From JBDNIO01 sp041688215 (lineage in GTDB: Bacteria; Pseudomonadota; Gammaproteobacteria; Nevskiales; Salinisphaeraceae): a stretch of 17,663 nucleotides of DNA. The notes beneath the pieces are model-generated. The model was not told where the DNA came from, searched no databases, and saw nothing but the letters and a program-made list of their open reading frames with translations. How positions within the stretch are numbered: position 1 is the stretch's first letter; each line of letters begins with the position of its first letter. The stretch is taken from assembly GCA_041688215.1 (NCBI GenBank), contig JBDNIO010000200.1:1-17663 (forward strand), written 5' to 3'. Shown one piece after another: positions 1 through 7,334 of the stretch. A program made the translations under genes and the position numbers.

Positions 1-213
1 CTCGTGGCCCTCGGTGCTTAAGAAAGCGAGTCGCACAGTGCCGTCGGCGATCAGGTAAAGGTGATCGTCGTGCTGCCCGGCCATGACGATAAGCTCGCCC
101 GGCATGGTGCGCCGACGCCGAGCGGCCGCCTGCAACGTATCTATGGTGGACGCGGCGATACCCGCGAATAGCTCGCTTTCCGTGAGCAACGCTTGCGTGG
201 GCATCTCCGTCAT
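1..213 (-). CDS. Crp/Fnr-family transcriptional regulator, N-terminal part (cut by window edge)
   Basis: Reading the minus strand from the ATG at 213 gives 71 residues with no stop before the window edge. They match the start of a cyclic-nucleotide-binding-type sensor domain: an ESELFAGI opening, then a PGELIVMAGQ strand, then LYLIADGTVRLA and STEGHE. This is the usual beta-roll layout of Crp/Fnr/DNR proteins. No cysteine is present in the visible part, so an FNR/ANR-type N-terminal [4Fe-4S] cluster motif is absent. That favours a DNR- or CRP-like member. The helix-turn-helix lies outside the window. It is a candidate regulator for the five FNR-type boxes further right, but this is inference. 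Family confidence is good; subgroup confidence is low. Confidence 0.72.
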   Translation of the reverse strand, partial: MTEMPTQALLTESELFAGIAASTIDTLQAAARRRRTMPGELIVMAGQHDDHLYLIADGTVRLAFLSTEGHE

Positions 214-433
214 AGCCGCTTCGGTACTGCCGTTATATTTGGGGCCGGGCCCGCCCGACATGCCGGCCTGATCCGGTGGTTCGCGACAACCGGGGTCGTG
301 CGAGTTAGGTATATCCGCCATCACTACATCTTGTATCATTTGGAGCTAAATGGATACTCCCCTTATATCTATACAGTCTACCGCTTGGGCACCGGATGGT
401 TAACTATTCGAGGTTACTGGTGACGGATTCGGG
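214..433. other. Intergenic stretch upstream of the Crp/Fnr gene, no gene seen
   Basis: These 220 bases separate the stop of trhA from the start of the Crp/Fnr-type gene, both on the minus strand, so the regulator's promoter should lie here. The middle part (about 310-410) is clearly more AT-rich than its surroundings. A GC-rich self-complementary patch (GGGCCGGGCCC, 241-251) lies just upstream of the gene. I find no FNR-type palindrome, no convincing -35/-10 pair, and no coding signal in either direction. Confidence 0.5.
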
Positions 434-1102
434 CTAGGCCGAGGTTGCGGGCACCACGAACTGGGCGAACATCGCGGCGACGTGACAGGCGCTACCGGCC
501 AGCACGAACAGGTGCCAGACGGCGTGTGAGTAACGCAACCGGCTGCGGTGATAGAACAGCGTGCCCGCGGTGTAGGCGATACCGCCGGCGATCAGCCAGT
601 CCAGCGCCGCCGGCTCCAGCTCGCGGCTGATCGGCACCGCCGCGATCACCACCAGCCAGCCCATGGCCACGTAGATGGTGGTGGACAGCGCCTTCAGGCG
701 GCCGGTGAAGAACAACTTGAACACGATCCCCAGGAAGGCCAACCCCCAGACCGCGCCGAACAGAGACCAGCCCAAACCGCCCTTGATGGCGGCCACGGTG
801 AAGGGCGTATAGGTGCCCGCGATCAGCAGGAAAATGGCGCAGTGATCGAACACCTGCAAACGGCGCTTGGCGGCCGCGTGCGGGATGGCGTGATACAGGG
901 TCGAGGTGGTGTACAGCAGCACCAGCGTCGCCGCGAACACCGCGGCGCCGACCACTTCCCGCGCCCCGGCATGGATCGCGAGCAGGGCAATCAGCGTGGC
1001 CCCGGCGCCGATGCTCAGGAGCACGCCGATACCGTGAGTCACCGCGTTGGCGATCTCCTCGCGGGTGTGCTGCCGCGCGATCGTGTCCTGCGTTCCAGTC
1101 AA
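434..1102 (-). CDS. trhA: TrhA/hemolysin III (PAQR superfamily) seven-helix membrane protein
   Basis: This is a 222-residue integral membrane protein of the hemolysin III/YqfA group. Seven hydrophobic helices are visible, with the family signature: the EEIANAVTHGIG opening, TLYH in helix 2, FDHCAIFLLIAGTYTP in helix 3, and the C-terminal HAVWHLFVLAGSACH. These conserved His, Asp and Ser residues form the presumed metal site shared with eukaryotic PAQR receptors. Bacterial members are linked to membrane-energetics homeostasis, and haemolysis is not their established role. The start is a TTG at 1102 that overlaps the hemN stop (TTGA). This suggests translational coupling and one hemN-trhA transcript. 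No better start lies close by; the next in-frame GTG is about 20 residues in. Confidence 0.88.
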   Translation of the reverse strand: MTGTQDTIARQHTREEIANAVTHGIGVLLSIGAGATLIALLAIHAGAREVVGAAVFAATLVLLYTTSTLYHAIPHAAAKRRLQVFDHCAIFLLIAGTYTPFTVAAIKGGLGWSLFGAVWGLAFLGIVFKLFFTGRLKALSTTIYVAMGWLVVIAAVPISRELEPAALDWLIAGGIAYTAGTLFYHRSRLRYSHAVWHLFVLAGSACHVAAMFAQFVVPATSA

Positions 1103-2484
1103 ATCACTTTCGAATAACGGGTCGCGGTGTCATTCTGCCGAAGATAGGCGTCGAACACCATCGCGATACTTCGCAGCAACAATCGCCCGGCGGGACGGAT
1201 ATTGATGCCCTCGGGGTCGACGAACACCAGACCGTCGGCTTCCAGCGGCGCCAGGGCGATCAGTTCGGGTCTGAAATACTCGGTGAACACGATATCGTGG
1301 CGCCGTTCGATGTCCGCGAAATCCAGTCTCGGATTGCACATCAGCGCCTGTATCACATCGCGCCGCAGCAGGTCGTCGGCGCCCAGCCGCATGCCCCGCG
1401 CCACCGGCAGGCGTCCCTCGTCGATCGCGCTCTGATAACCCTGCAGCGTCTTGTCGTGCTGGCTGTAACTGCCGGCGAGACTCGAGATCGCGCTCATGCC
1501 CATGCCCACCAGGTCGCAGCCGTGGTGGGTGGAATAGCCCTGGAAATCGCGGTGCAGACGTCCCTCCCGCTGCGCCGTGACCAGCTCATCGTCGGGCAGC
1601 GCGAAGTGATCCATGCCGATATAGACGTAGCCGGCCTTGCCCAGGGCCTGCACCGCCCGTTCCAGCAGCGACAGCTTCACTTCCGGCGCCGGCAGGTCTG
1701 ATGCGACGATCCGCTTCTGCGGCTTGAACAGTTCGGGCAGGTGCGCATAGCTGTACAGGGCGATCCGCTCGGGCCGCATGGCGACCACTTCGCGCAGGGT
1801 GGCGCCGAAGCGTTCGGGGGTCTGCTTCGGCAGTCCGTAGATCAGGTCGAAGTTGACCGAACCGAAACCGGTGGCCCGCAGTTGCGCCAGCACATCCGCC
1901 ACCTGGGAGACCGGCTGCACGCGGTTTACCGCCCGCTGCACCTCCGGATCGAAATCCTGCACCCCCAGGCTGGCGCGATTGAAGCCCAGGGAAGCCAAAG
2001 TCACGACCGTATCGTCCTCGACGGTGCGCGGGTCGATCTCGACGGTGAATTCCCGCCCCTGGGAACGGCTCAGGGTGAAATGACGCTCCAGCGCCGTCAT
2101 CAGGGCAATGATCTGGGCGGACGACAGATAGGTGGGTGTGCCGCCGCCCCAGGCGATCTGCTCGACCGGGCGGCCGCGGTCGAACAACTCCCCCTGCATC
2201 TCGACCTCGCGCAGCAGGCGCTCGAGATAACCCTCGACCACCGCCGGCTGCCGGGTGATCAGCCGCGTACAGGCGCAATAGAAGCAGGGACTGGGGCAGA
2301 AAGGCAGATGCACGTATAACGACAGCGGACCGCCCTCGGCGTTGCCGCGCGCCGCCTGCAACCGATACTCCCGCACGCCGAAACCGGCGTCGAAATGGGG
2401 CGCGGTCGGATAGGACGTATAACGCGGCCCGTGGCCGTCGTAACGCCGCACCAGATCGGGATCGAAAATCGATTGCAAGGCCAT
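1099..2484 (-). CDS. hemN: Oxygen-independent coproporphyrinogen III dehydrogenase HemN
   Basis: This radical-SAM enzyme converts coproporphyrinogen III to protoporphyrinogen IX without oxygen, so haem can be made anaerobically. From the ATG at 2484 it is 461 residues, the usual length for true HemN. Motifs in order: RRYDGHGPRYTSYPTA near the N-terminus, the cluster motif C63-x3-C67-x2-C70-x-C72 typical of HemN, GGGTPTYL, the NRASLGVQDF and NFDLIYGLPKQT strands, and IALYSYAHLPELFKPQKRI. An in-frame TTG at 2514 and an ATG at 2505 lie upstream. I prefer 2484 because GGAG precedes it and because an FNR-type box (2542-2555) at class II spacing predicts transcription from about 2507. That would leave the upstream codons outside the message or leaderless. 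It overlaps trhA downstream. The gene looks intact. Confidence 0.93.
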   Translation of the reverse strand: MALQSIFDPDLVRRYDGHGPRYTSYPTAPHFDAGFGVREYRLQAARGNAEGGPLSLYVHLPFCPSPCFYCACTRLITRQPAVVEGYLERLLREVEMQGELFDRGRPVEQIAWGGGTPTYLSSAQIIALMTALERHFTLSRSQGREFTVEIDPRTVEDDTVVTLASLGFNRASLGVQDFDPEVQRAVNRVQPVSQVADVLAQLRATGFGSVNFDLIYGLPKQTPERFGATLREVVAMRPERIALYSYAHLPELFKPQKRIVASDLPAPEVKLSLLERAVQALGKAGYVYIGMDHFALPDDELVTAQREGRLHRDFQGYSTHHGCDLVGMGMSAISSLAGSYSQHDKTLQGYQSAIDEGRLPVARGMRLGADDLLRRDVIQALMCNPRLDFADIERRHDIVFTEYFRPELIALAPLEADGLVFVDPEGINIRPAGRLLLRSIAMVFDAYLRQNDTATRYSKVI

Positions 2485-2541
2485 ATCTCCGGTAGCGCAC
2501 AGCATCTCGCTCAAGCTTGTCAGACCCGCCCGGGCGCTACA

Positions 2542-2555
2542 TTGACCTGGATCAA
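2542..2555. promoter_or_regulatory. FNR/ANR/DNR-type box upstream of hemN
   Basis: TTGACCTGGATCAA is a 14-bp palindrome with one half-site deviation from TTGAT-N4-ATCAA. Reading toward hemN, the centre (2548.5) lies 41.5 bp upstream of a predicted start at 2507, with a weak -10-like CAAGCT at 2519-2514. Anaerobic activation of hemN by FNR/ANR/DNR proteins is well established in other bacteria. The box lies between the sqr stop and hemN, so it serves hemN. Confidence 0.82.
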
Positions 2556-2568
2556 GTAACGCAGCACG

Positions 2569-3759
2569 TCAATGGCCCACATCCCAGGTACGTCCCTTGA
2601 GCAGGTAGTTCCAGTAGAACCACGGCATGAAGTCCTTCTTGAAGTGCCACATCAGGCGCCGTTCCTGGGTGGGATCCAGCGGGAAGCTGGGCGTGACCCG
2701 GCCGCCGTAGCAGAACTCGGCGAGGATCACGCGACCGCGGGCGGTAGTCAGGGGGCAGGCCCCGTAACCGTCGTATTCCGCCGACGGCGTCTCGCCGCGC
2801 ATGCGGGCCAGCAGGTTGTCGCGCACCACCGGAATCTGCGAACGCGCCGCGGCCGCGGTCTTCGAATTGGGCGTGCAGGTGGCGTCCCCGAGTCCGAATA
2901 CCTCGGGATAGCGCCGATGCTGCAAGGTCGCGTGATCGACTTCCACCCAGCCGGCCGCGTCCGCGAACGGACTGCGCTTGATGAAGTCCGGCCGCTCTGC
3001 GGCGGCGTCACGTGCAGGAAATCGAAGCTTTCCTCCACCTCGCGCGTTTCGCCGTCGCCAGCGTCGATGCGGAAGCGGGCCAGGCGGCGCTCGCCGTCGA
3101 CCGCGATCAGGTTCTTGCGGTAGCTCACCTTGATGCCGTGGCGCTTGGCCACCGCCTTGAGCGGCGTCACGAAGGCGGCCACCGAAAACAGCTGGTCGGC
3201 GGCGGTGGCGAACTCGATCTCCACGCCCTCGCGGCGCCCCGTCCGCCGCAAGTAATCGGCCGCCAGATAAGCGATCTTCTGCGGTGAACACGGCGCGCTT
3301 GCCGCAGAAGTCCCGCAGGCACTCCCAGGTGTAGGGCACCGTTTGCGGATCGTAGTTGCTGGCGACCCCGTTGCGGCCCAGGGTCTCGGGCAAGCCCTCG
3401 ACACGGTCCCAGTCGAGTTGCAGCCCGGGGCAGAATACCAGGTAGTTGTAGCCGACCCGCCCGCCGTCCGCCAGGAGCACGGCCCGTCCCTCGGCATCGA
3501 ACAACTCGGCGGCGGAGCGCACCCAGGTCACACCGGGCGGGATCAGGGTCGATTCGTCGCGCTCCGTCTTGGCGATCGGGTAGCAGCCGCCGCCGACCAG
3601 GGTGAAAGCGGGCTGGTAGTAATGCTTGTCCGAAGGCTCGATAACGGCGATATTCAGGGTGGGTTCGCGACGGTGCAGGGCCGCGGCCAAACCGATACCG
3701 GCCGTGCCCCCGCCGACTATCACGACCTGATGGTGTTGCTTGTTTGTAGCGTCGGTCAT
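2569..3759 (-). pseudogene. sqr: Type II sulfide:quinone oxidoreductase (SQOR-like), two frame breaks, catalytic Cys region missing
   Basis: SQR is an FAD enzyme of the membrane surface that oxidises sulfide and reduces quinone. An N-terminal Rossmann motif (VVIVGGGTAGIG, residues 12-23) and a C-terminal block with YGACPLTT and WHFKKDFMPWFYWNYLLKGR match the human SQOR-like type II group. The reading frame changes near 3280: after GKRAVFT the protein continues one frame over as QKIAYLAADYLRR. Family members have about 12 residues between these blocks, containing PIKCAGAP, so about 35 nt are missing, including a redox-active cysteine. A second change near 2993 (VTPPQS to PDFIKRSPFADAAGW) needs one extra base and restores the original frame. 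The second catalytic cysteine (in ACPLTT) remains. As written the enzyme cannot work. An assembly error is the alternative. The gene has an FNR-type promoter. Confidence 0.87.
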
Positions 3760-3833
3760 AACTATATATCCAATAATTATTAAAAAACTATCATTACGAT
3801 TGTTTTAGAATATATATGTCGTGACCAACGGCC

Positions 3834-3847
3834 TTGATCTGGATCAA
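3834..3847. promoter_or_regulatory. FNR/ANR/DNR-type box upstream of sqr
   Basis: TTGATCTGGATCAA is a perfect TTGAT-N4-ATCAA palindrome. Toward sqr (minus strand) a -10-like TATTCT lies at 3812-3807, predicting a start near 3800, about 41 bp from the box centre (3840.5). The leader between 3760 and 3815 is strikingly AT-rich for this window. The box is just downstream of the acyl-CoA dehydrogenase stop (3863), so it can only serve sqr. Confidence 0.88.
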
Positions 3848-3862
3848 TTCCTGGGGAGCCGG

Positions 3863-5119
3863 TTATTCGCCGTCGACGCCGCGCGCCCGCGCCAATTTCT
3901 CCGGCGACAACAGATAGGCCTCGCCGCCGCCGAAACGCTCGCGGGCGGCCCGGATCTCCTGGCGGGCGACGGTCCGCAGATGGACCTCGTCTGGACCGTC
4001 GGCGATCCGCAGGACCCGTCCCAGGGTCCAGAAATCCGCCAGCGGCGTGTCCGGCGACAGGCCCATGGCGCCAAACGCCTGCATCGCGCAATTGACCACC
4101 GTGTTCTGGAACGAAGGCACCAGCGCCTTGATCATCGCCACCTCCTTGGCGGCGGCTTCGTTGCCGCCCCGATCGAGCAACCAGGCCGTTTTCAGCACCA
4201 GAAGGCTGGCCTGGTCGATCTCGATGCGCGAGCGCGCGATCCATTCGACGACCATGCCAGATAATGTCCGAAGGTGCGGCGTTCCAGGCTGCGTTCGCAC
4301 ATCAGTTCCAACGCCAGCTCGCACTGCCCGATCGCGCGCATGCAATGATGCACCCGCCCCGGCCCGAGCCGCGCCTGTGCCAGGGCGAAACCGCCGCCCT
4401 CCTCGCCGAGCAGGCTGTCCGCCGGCACCCGCACATTCCGGAACAACAGTTCGCAATGGCCTTCGATGGACTCGTGATTCATTACCGGGAGATTGCGCAC
4501 CATTTCGACGCCGGGCGTGTCCATGGGCACCAGCACCATGCTGTGGCGCCGGTAGGCCTCGGCGTCCGGACCGCTCACCCCCATGACGATGATCAGGCGG
4601 CAGCGCGGATCGGCGGCGCCGGTGATGAACCATTTGCGGCCGTTGACGACGTACTCGTCGTCGCGGCGGACGATCGAGGTGGCGATATTTGTGGCGTCGG
4701 ACGACGCCACGTCCGGCTCGGTCATGGCGAAGCAGGAGCGGCCCCAGCCACTGTCGCCGCTGCCCCTCGGTGGCGGCCAGGTGCAACAGCTCCATGTTGC
4801 CGGTGTCGGGCGCGCTGCAATTGAACACCTCGGACGCCCAGGGCACCCGGCCCATCAGTTCCGCCAGCGGCGCGTATTCGAGATTGCTCAGCCGGGTACC
4901 GGGTTCGGCGTCGCGCAGACCAGGCAGGAACAGGTTCCACAAGCCCTGGTCGCGCGCCAGCGGTTTGAGTTCCTCAATCAGCGGTGGCGGTCGACGACCG
5001 GCCGCGACTTCCCGGTGCCAGCGTGGTATTTCCGGCACGACGTAGCGCTCCATGAACGCCGACAGGCGCTGCCGGTATTCCCGGCCCCGGGGGGATTCGT
5101 CGAACAAGGCGCTCATCAT
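3863..5119 (-). pseudogene. Acyl-CoA dehydrogenase family protein, frame-broken twice
   Basis: This is an FAD flavoenzyme that desaturates acyl-CoA thioesters. It starts at the ATG at 5119 (or 5116), with AGGA at good spacing, and overlaps the pdxH stop by one base. Frame one gives the N-terminal helices up to QWLGPLL. The family sequence then resumes one frame over as SCFAMTEPDVASSD, the flavin-contacting strand, through NGRKWFITGAADPR, LGPGRVHHCMR and RRTFGHYLA. It finally returns to the first frame at MVVEWIARSRIEIDQA and ends ADGPDEVHLRTVARQEIR. The first break (near 4737) matches a 20-nt deletion between copies of CCGCTCCTG. The second (near 4256) matches a loss of about 10 nt, probably encoding AEQG. 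Together they remove about 30 nt, so the final frame is restored. The family is certain; the substrate is unknown. Confidence 0.86.
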
Positions 5120-5686
5120 CAGGGTTCCTGTTGATGGAATTTCCAGGCGCCGTCCGGCCCGCCGCCAGTTCTGGTTCCAGAGCACGATACGGTCGGGCGA
5201 CATCCGGTAGCCGACCCAGTGATGCGGCCGGGACACGACCTCGAAGTCGAAAGCGCGTTTCGTCTGCTCTAAATTCTGTCGCATGCGTTCGGCATCGCCC
5301 TCATGCAATTCCGGCTGCGACGCCCATGCCGCGAGGGTGCTTTCACGTGGCCGCTGCTGCCACAACCGGTCGGCCTCCACCTCGTCCAGCAGTCGGACTT
5401 CGCCTTCCAGAATCGCCTGCCGATGGAGAGGCTGCCAGAACAGGCACAGACCCGCGCGTGGATTGTCCTCGAGTTGGTGTCCCTTGCCGCTCTTCCCGTT
5501 CACAAAGAACGCCAGCTCCGCGTCTCCGGTGAACTGGATATACATGGTACGTACCGACGGCCGGGCGGAGGTATCCGCGGTAGCCAGGGCCGCGGTATTG
5601 GCCTCTGCCTGCCCCCGATGTTCGGCCTCCCGTATCCATTCCAGGAGCGTGCCCATTGCCTCCTGATAGCGTGACTCAGTGGTCAT
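5119..5686 (-). pseudogene. pdxH: Pyridoxamine/pyridoxine 5'-phosphate oxidase, C-terminal frame break
   Basis: PdxH is an FMN enzyme that oxidises PNP or PMP to pyridoxal 5'-phosphate. The ATG at 5686 follows a strong GGAGGGG site. The body matches PdxH: SVRTMYIQF, GKSGKGHQLEDNPRAGLCLFW, RPRESTLAAWASQPE, and RPHHWVGYRMSPDRIVLW. Beyond NWRR the same frame runs straight into the acyl-CoA dehydrogenase and makes an apparent fusion. The neighbouring frame instead reads GPDGAWKFHQQEP and stops at 5121-5119, matching the family's closing block (AWK-x2-RL-x-P in E. coli). The substrate-binding RLHDR segment normally between these two is missing, so roughly 26 nt appear deleted near 5150-5165. It forms an operon with the acyl-CoA dehydrogenase. 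Divergent coding begins almost immediately upstream, leaving little room for a promoter. Confidence 0.84.
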
Positions 5687-5755
5687 CGTTCCCCTCCGTC
5701 TCGCATGGACTCGCGGGGAAAGGGCGTTTATTCTTCCTATACCCTGCGGTCGTGT

Positions 5756-6033
5756 TGGTTGGTATTTCCGGCGGTTACCTGCTGTGGGCGCTCGGCGCGT
5801 GGCGTTGGCTGGTACATCTCCAGTTCTGGTGGCTGGACGCGATGATCGGCTACTGGCTGTTGTTCTTCGTGATGCTGTTCGTCGTTGAACCACTGGGGCT
5901 GTTGCGGCGCGTGATCTTCGCCGGGCGTGATCCGGCCCGCGCCTGGCGGCGCTTTCACGCGCTGCACGCGGTCCTGTTGACGCTCGGCCTCATCATCATC
6001 GCGGCCGCCGCGGCCGGCAGCCACGGCTTTTAA
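5756..6033 (+). CDS. Small hydrophobic membrane protein, probably N-terminally truncated
   Basis: The frame ending at 6033 encodes about three hydrophobic helices: VLVGISGGYLLWALGAW, DAMIGYWLLFFVMLFVVEPL and HAVLLTLGLIIIAAAAAGSHGF. Basic loops (RRVIFAGRDPARAWRRFH) separate them, and the end is GSHGF. I do not recognise the family with certainty; it recalls the C-terminal half of CopD-like or similar four-helix proteins. No ATG with a ribosome site precedes it. A GTG near 5752 and a TTG near 5755-5757 are possible starts, and the open frame extends back to 5656 into divergent pdxH. Together with its short length, this suggests the N-terminus is lost or that the gene is another deletion product. 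The start given is approximate. Confidence 0.45.
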
Positions 6034-6087
6034 CCCCGGTGCCGCCATTCCCGCTTGTGCCGGCACCAGCCGCCGCACGGCCGGCTA

Positions 6088-6101
6088 TTGATCCGGATCA
6101 A
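6088..6101. promoter_or_regulatory. FNR/ANR/DNR-type box with class II promoter for the hemerythrin gene
   Basis: TTGATCCGGATCAA is a perfect, fully palindromic FNR-type site. Its centre (6094.5) is 41.5 bp before a predicted start at 6136, set by the -10-like TATACC at 6124-6129. The leader to the ATG at 6173 is 37 nt and contains GGAGGTG. This is the clearest promoter of the set. Confidence 0.9.
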
Positions 6102-6172
6102 TGCGCGCAGATCGGGAAACCGGTATACCTGTGCTAACGCCATGACAACAATCGACGGTTCGGAGGTGCACG

Positions 6173-6766
6173 ATGAATATTCTGGACGAATTGCTTGCGG
6201 ATCATCGGCGGCTGCACGACCTATTGAGCTTATTTGAACGTGAACTCGTGACCTACGATAACGGCGGGAGCGCCGATCTGCAGCTCATACAGGACATCGC
6301 CGCCTATTACGCGGAATACTTCAACCGCGTCCACCATCCGCTGGAGGATTGCCTATTCGAGTGTCTGCTAAGCCGCGCGCCGCGGCGAAATGCCGGCGCC
6401 CGGAGTGCGACCAGCCAACACGATAGCCTGCGGTGCGCCACCGACCGGTTATTGGCCGCGCTCGATCGGGCATTGCATGACACGATGGCCACGCGCGCGG
6501 AATTGACCGACGCCGGGCGCCAATTCCTGCAGCAAAACCGCGATCACATGCGCCATGAAGAATCGCATCCCTTCAAGCAGGCCCGGCAATGCCTGACGGC
6601 GCGCGACTGGCAAGCAATCGATACTGCCGCGGACGCAGTGCGGGCCCGAACTGACCTGGAGCACGGCCGCCGGCAATACGACGCACTCCTGGCGAGCTTA
6701 CACGGCGTGCGGCCCGGCATGAGCGCCGCCGACAATGCACAGGCAGCAACGGGACTGCGGCATTGA
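6173..6766 (+). CDS. Hemerythrin HHE-domain protein
   Basis: This is a 197-residue helical-bundle protein of the hemerythrin/HHE cation-binding family, which holds a non-haem diiron centre able to bind O2 or NO. Likely iron ligands are visible in three of the four helices: H11 and H15 (ADHRRLHD), H54/H55 with E58 (VHHPLED), and the HMRHEESHPF block in the C-terminal half, with a further histidine in TSQHDS. There is no DUF542/ScdA N-terminal domain, so it is not a standard YtfE/DnrN repair protein. The ATG at 6173 follows GGAGGTG. The FNR-type promoter just upstream implies expression when oxygen is low or NO is present. The cupredoxin gene follows after 57 bp and may be co-transcribed. The physiological ligand is not known. 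Confidence 0.85.
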   Translation: MNILDELLADHRRLHDLLSLFERELVTYDNGGSADLQLIQDIAAYYAEYFNRVHHPLEDCLFECLLSRAPRRNAGARSATSQHDSLRCATDRLLAALDRALHDTMATRAELTDAGRQFLQQNRDHMRHEESHPFKQARQCLTARDWQAIDTAADAVRARTDLEHGRRQYDALLASLHGVRPGMSAADNAQAATGLRH

Positions 6767-6823
6767 CCCGCAACGCGCATTGCGATTGTATTGTGTCACT
6801 ACCTACTTGAAAGGAGACTTGGA

Positions 6824-7279
6824 ATGTTGAAACGGATATTTACACTTACGCTGTTCGTCCTGCTGTCCACGGCGGCGGTGGCGGCGCAGGCCAAGACGAT
6901 ACAGATCGAGGGGCTGGACACCCTCAAGTTCAGCACCGAATCGATTACCGTCAAGCCGGGCGAGAAAGTCACCATCAAGCTCGTCAACAACACCAAGCTG
7001 CCGGCCAGCGCCATGTCGCACAACTTTGTGCTGCTGACCGCGGACGCGGACGCGCACAAGGTCGACCAGGCGGCATCCAAGGCCGGCAAGAGCAAGAACT
7101 ATGTCCCCGAGGGCAAGGATGCGCAGATTCTGGCTCACACTGGCCTGGTGGCCGGCGGCGAATCCGACACGGTGACTTTCACCGCGCCGAAAAAGCCGGG
7201 CGACTATGAATATATCTGCACCTTCCCGGGGCACTTCGCGGCCGGCATGAAGGGCACGCTCACGGTCAAGGCCGAGTAA
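6824..7279 (+). CDS. Azurin-like periplasmic blue-copper protein (cupredoxin)
   Basis: This is a 151-residue exported electron carrier. A Sec signal peptide (LKR then a hydrophobic core, likely cut after AAQA at about residue 23) precedes one cupredoxin domain. The sequence resembles azurin: IQIEGLDTLKFST, MSHNFVLLTADAD, ILAHTGLVAGGESDTVTF and ICTFPGHFAAGMKGTLTVK. Type 1 copper ligands are H66, C132, H137 and M142. The last loop is C-x4-H-x4-M, one residue longer than the C-x4-H-x3-M of Pseudomonas azurin and like that of auracyanins. The start is the ATG at 6824, with AAGGAGA six bases upstream; an in-frame TTG at 6791 is unlikely. It lies 57 bp after the hemerythrin gene and ends at a strong terminator. 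It probably donates electrons to a periplasmic nitrite reductase or a terminal oxidase, neither of which is in view. Confidence 0.9.
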   Translation: MLKRIFTLTLFVLLSTAAVAAQAKTIQIEGLDTLKFSTESITVKPGEKVTIKLVNNTKLPASAMSHNFVLLTADADAHKVDQAASKAGKSKNYVPEGKDAQILAHTGLVAGGESDTVTFTAPKKPGDYEYICTFPGHFAAGMKGTLTVKAE

Positions 7280-7306
7280 GAGCACCGTCCCAGCGATTCG
7301 ATACAG

Positions 7307-7334
7307 GCCCCGCCGCGAACCCGGCGGGGCTTTT
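7307..7334 (+). terminator. Rho-independent terminator after the cupredoxin gene
   Basis: A perfect 9-bp stem (GCCCCGCCG, 7307-7315, with CGGCGGGGC, 7322-7330) has a six-base loop and is followed by TTTT. It lies 28 bp after the cupredoxin stop. It also touches the end of convergent aidB, whose stop is at 7334-7336, but the T-run is only on the plus-strand side. Confidence 0.9.

Noticed and set aside
548..1117. Long plus-strand open frame antisense to trhA, and similar long antisense frames over hemN, aidB and yggS
   Set aside because: High-GC codon bias makes complementary frames open. Their products are Arg/Gly/Gln-rich with no domain pattern, while the opposite strand holds clear conserved proteins.
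3276..4741. Programmed frameshifting or translational bypassing to explain the split frames
   Set aside because: Bypassing would need extra DNA to skip, but here conserved residues are absent. No slippery heptamer with a downstream structure is evident.
3780..5893. A single large multidomain protein spanning pdxH and acyl-CoA dehydrogenase with an Arg/Ser-rich N-terminal extension
   Set aside because: The extension precedes a strong PdxH ribosome site and ATG, and frame changes inside explain the apparent fusion. The family sequences need three frames to follow.
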